A DNA stretch of 6,822 bases from Roseovarius sp. (GTDB lineage: Bacteria > Pseudomonadota > Alphaproteobacteria > Rhodobacterales > Rhodobacteraceae). The notes beneath the pieces were generated by a model, which was given only the letters and a program-made list of their open reading frames with translations, was not told where the DNA came from and made no database searches. Of the stretch, positions 5,479 through 6,822 are shown one piece after another; position 1 is the first letter of the stretch, and every line of letters starts with the position of its first letter. A program made the position numbers and the translations under genes. The DNA lies in assembly GCA_021767845.1 (NCBI GenBank), contig JAASSQ010000160.1, forward strand, positions 1-6,822, read 5' to 3'.

Positions 5479-5541
5479 CGCCCCCGGGGCCCCGGTCTGC
5501 ATCGGACACAACTCCGACCGAACGCCGCGGCCCCGGGGGCG
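5479..5541. repeat. 13-bp perfect inverted repeat with structured 37-nt loop
   Basis: CGCCCCCGGGGCC (5479-5491) and its exact complement GGCCCCGGGGGCG (5529-5541) flank a 37-nt loop. The loop has its own short dyads: CGGTC (5493-5497) with GACCG (5516-5520), or TCGGA (5502-5506) with TCCGA (5513-5517). The whole could fold as one long stem with an internal hairpin on either strand. It may be a structured RNA, a bidirectional transcription barrier between converging genes, or a repeat element. No function can be assigned. Confidence 0.55.
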
Positions 5542-5551
5542 CACCCTTGGC

Positions 5552-5582
5552 CTTCTTCTTGTTCTTGGCAAAAATACCCAGA
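5552..5582 (-). repeat. Intergenic repeat motif, copy B (inverted)
   Basis: Read on the minus strand this is CTGGGTATTTTTGCC followed by AAGAACAAGAAGAAG, the fuller form of the motif at 5368-5396. It lies 73 nt downstream of the adenosine kinase stop codon in that gene's direction. The TATTTTT run could serve as a T-tract, but no good stem directly precedes it. Confidence 0.55.
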
Positions 5583-5627
5583 TCCCGCCGGTGCCACCCG
5601 CACAGGCGCCACGCGTCGAGCGCAACG

Positions 5628-5644
5628 CCGGCGGATGCCGCCGG
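5628..5644 (-). terminator. Possible hairpin after the adenosine kinase gene
   Basis: CCGGCGG (5628-5634) and CCGCCGG (5638-5644) form a perfect 7-bp stem with a 3-nt loop, starting 10 nt past the adenosine kinase stop codon. No T-tract follows in the minus direction, so it may be an RNA 3'-end stabiliser or a weak, Rho-assisted stop. Confidence 0.35.
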
Positions 5645-5654
5645 GGGCGAGGTG

Positions 5655-6641
5655 TCAGATCAGACCTTCGGCGCGGAACATGGCCTTTACATCGGCCTCG
5701 GGGCGGGCGCCGTAATGGCCGATCACCTCCGCCGCAGCGATGCAGCCCATGCGGCCCGCGACATCGAGCGCCTGTCCGGTGGCAAGCCCGTAGAGAAAGC
5801 CTGCGGCGAACTGGTCGCCCGCGCCGGTGGTGTCCAGCGGCGTGACGCGCCGAACCGGCACGGTCACGCTGTCGTTCTCCTTCACGATGACCACGTCATG
5901 GCCCGAGCGCGTGCAGACGATCAGCCCGCTGTCGGCGGCGGCCTGTTCCAGCGCCGCGCCGAGGTCTTCCGTCTCATATAGCGCACACCATTCGTGTTCG
6001 TTGCCCAGAACGTAATCCAGTTCGGTTACGAGCTTGCGGAAATCCGTGCGGTGGCGATCCACGCAGAACGGATCGCTGAGCGTGATGCCGGCCATGCCGC
6101 CCGCAGCGCGGCAGGCGCGCGCGGCGGCGAGAAACGCCTCTTTCCCCTTGGGCTTGTCGAACAGGTACCCTTCGAGAAACAGAAGCTCGGCCTGCCCGGC
6201 AACGTCTTCGTCAACATCGTCGGGGCCAAGCTCGGCCGAGATGCCGAGGTAGGTGTTCATCGACCGTTCGCCATCGGGCGAAACGAAGATCATCGACCGC
6301 GAGGTCGGCAGCTCTCCGTCCGGCACCGGGGCGTTGACGAAATCGGTGCCCTCGCGCGTCATCGCGTCGGCGTAGTAATTGCCCAGCTCATCATCGTGCA
6401 CCCGCCCGATGAAGCCGGTCCTGAGCCCCAGCGCCCCCAGCCCCGCGATCGTGTTGGCGACGGATCCGCCCGGCATCTGCGTTCGGTTCTGCATCTGCTC
6501 GAACAGGAATTCGCCGCGTTCCTGTTCGACAAGCTGCATGACGCCCTTGTCCACTCCCATGCGGGTCAGGAAATGGTCATCACATTGGCTGATGACATCG
6601 ACAACGGCATTGCCGATGCCGACGGCCTGGTACTTGGTCAT
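5655..6641 (-). CDS. Adenosine kinase-like PfkB-family carbohydrate kinase
   Basis: A 328-aa cytosolic kinase of the PfkB (ribokinase) family, most like adenosine kinase, which makes AMP from adenosine and ATP for purine salvage. The N-terminal G9-I-G-N-A-V-V-D-V carries the substrate-binding aspartate (D15). G58-G-S-V-A-N-T is the first PfkB signature. N214-x-x-E217 matches the magnesium/phosphate motif. D270-T-T-G-A-G-D276 is the second signature and contains the catalytic base D276. The length is usual for the family. The N-x-V-x-D start and E157-G-Y-L favour adenosine over fructose or ribose, but another nucleoside or sugar cannot be excluded. The ATG at 6641-6639 overlaps the nth stop codon as ATGA, with GAGGA (6655-6651) 9 nt upstream. 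The upstream in-frame start at 6692 lies inside nth and is less likely. It is the second gene of an operon with nth. Confidence 0.88.
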   Translation of the reverse strand: MTKYQAVGIGNAVVDVISQCDDHFLTRMGVDKGVMQLVEQERGEFLFEQMQNRTQMPGGSVANTIAGLGALGLRTGFIGRVHDDELGNYYADAMTREGTDFVNAPVPDGELPTSRSMIFVSPDGERSMNTYLGISAELGPDDVDEDVAGQAELLFLEGYLFDKPKGKEAFLAAARACRAAGGMAGITLSDPFCVDRHRTDFRKLVTELDYVLGNEHEWCALYETEDLGAALEQAAADSGLIVCTRSGHDVVIVKENDSVTVPVRRVTPLDTTGAGDQFAAGFLYGLATGQALDVAGRMGCIAAAEVIGHYGARPEADVKAMFRAEGLI

Positions 6642-6822
6642 TGGGTCTTGTCCTCGAATTGGCAGAGATCGCGGATGATGCAGGTGGGGCACATCGGCTT
6701 GCGCGCCTTGCAGTGGTAGCGGCCGTGCAGGATCAGCCAGTGATGCGCGTGCTGTTGGAAATCCACGGGAATGTTGTCTTCGATGGCGCGCTCGACGGCC
6801 ACGACATCCTTGCCCGGGCAGA
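6638..6822 (-). CDS. nth: Endonuclease III, C-terminal part (cut by window edge)
   Basis: The last 60 codons of a base-excision-repair DNA glycosylase/AP lyase, entering at the right window edge and ending with TGA at 6640-6638. The partial protein contains H26-H-W-L-I-L-H-G-R-Y, a hallmark of endonuclease III, and the four cysteines of its [4Fe-4S] cluster in C-x6-C-x2-C-x5-C spacing (C37, C44, C47 and C53 of the visible part). The reading frame begins with C-P-G-K, and the catalytic helix-hairpin-helix lysine and aspartate lie outside the window. Its stop codon overlaps the adenosine kinase start, so both belong to one transcript. The two functions are not obviously linked. Confidence 0.95.
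   Translation of the reverse strand, partial: CPGKDVVAVERAIEDNIPVDFQQHAHHWLILHGRYHCKARKPMCPTCIIRDLCQFEDKTQ

Larger units (their letters stand above)
5279..5654. other. 376-bp intergenic region rich in hairpins and repeats
   Basis: I find no convincing gene between the sulfotransferase and adenosine kinase stop codons, which converge here. The stretch holds two tandem hairpins (5335-5365), a repeat motif at 5368-5396 and its inverted copy at 5552-5582, a 13-bp perfect inverted repeat (5479-5541), and a 7-bp hairpin (5628-5644). The ATG at 5459 opens a frame of mixed composition that runs through the inverted repeat into the antisense of the kinase gene, with GGAG only 3 nt away. I do not consider it coding. 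Confidence 0.6.

Noticed and set aside
5459..5654. Possible small plus-strand gene starting at ATG 5459
   Set aside because: The ribosome site is only 3 nt from the ATG, the frame runs through a large inverted repeat and a repeat motif, and then continues as antisense of the adenosine kinase gene. The protein is proline/arginine-rich in the manner of non-coding GC-rich frames.
1..6822. tRNA, rRNA, CRISPR array, insertion sequence or prophage genes
   Set aside because: No tRNA-like cloverleaf, regularly spaced repeats, transposase or phage motifs were seen while reading both strands.

Overview
The window looks like a chromosomal segment of an alphaproteobacterium, most likely a marine Rhodobacterales (Roseobacter-type) organism. 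The reasons are high GC content with GC-rich third positions, a secreted IalB-like protein, a Rhizobium etli-type asparaginase, an nth–adenosine kinase gene pair, and intergenic repeats built on GGGTATTTTTGC..AAGAAGAAG, which resemble repeats I recall from this order. This placement comes from reading the sequence, not from a database search.

Layout, left to right. (1) 56-583, minus: a secreted IalB-like protein, preceded at the window edge by GC-rich palindromes. (2) 760-1755, plus: a metal-dependent Rhizobium etli-type L-asparaginase, divergent from gene 1 across about 176 bp. (3) 1756-2030: a 275-bp gap with three inverted repeats and the leader of the next gene. (4) 2031-2288, plus: a small secreted protein with two canonical EF-hands, followed by a clear intrinsic terminator (2312-2344). 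(5) 4314 down to 2355, minus: a 525-aa GT14 (Branch / core-2 / xylosyltransferase-like) glycosyltransferase with an extra C-terminal domain, translationally coupled to a HIT-family nucleotide hydrolase/transferase. (6) 4315-4459: a relatively AT-rich divergent promoter region. (7) 4460-5278, plus: a sulfotransferase of the carbohydrate (Sulfotransfer_2) family. (8) 5279-5654: 376 bp with no convincing gene but dense repeat structure: two tandem 3-nt-loop hairpins, a 13-bp perfect inverted repeat, and two inverted copies of a Rhodobacterales-like intergenic motif. (9) 6822 down to 5655, minus: the C-terminus of endonuclease III (nth), overlapping by ATGA with a PfkB-family adenosine kinase.

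The most interesting part is the divergent pair at 2737-5278. A cytosolic glycosyltransferase of the family that in animals makes branched glycans and starts proteoglycan chains sits head to head with a sulfotransferase of the family that sulfates such glycans. A HIT hydrolase is coupled to the glycosyltransferase. The pair suggests a small pathway for a sulfated surface or exported glycan. The acceptor, donor sugar and product cannot be read from the sequence. The remaining genes look like ordinary housekeeping or envelope functions.
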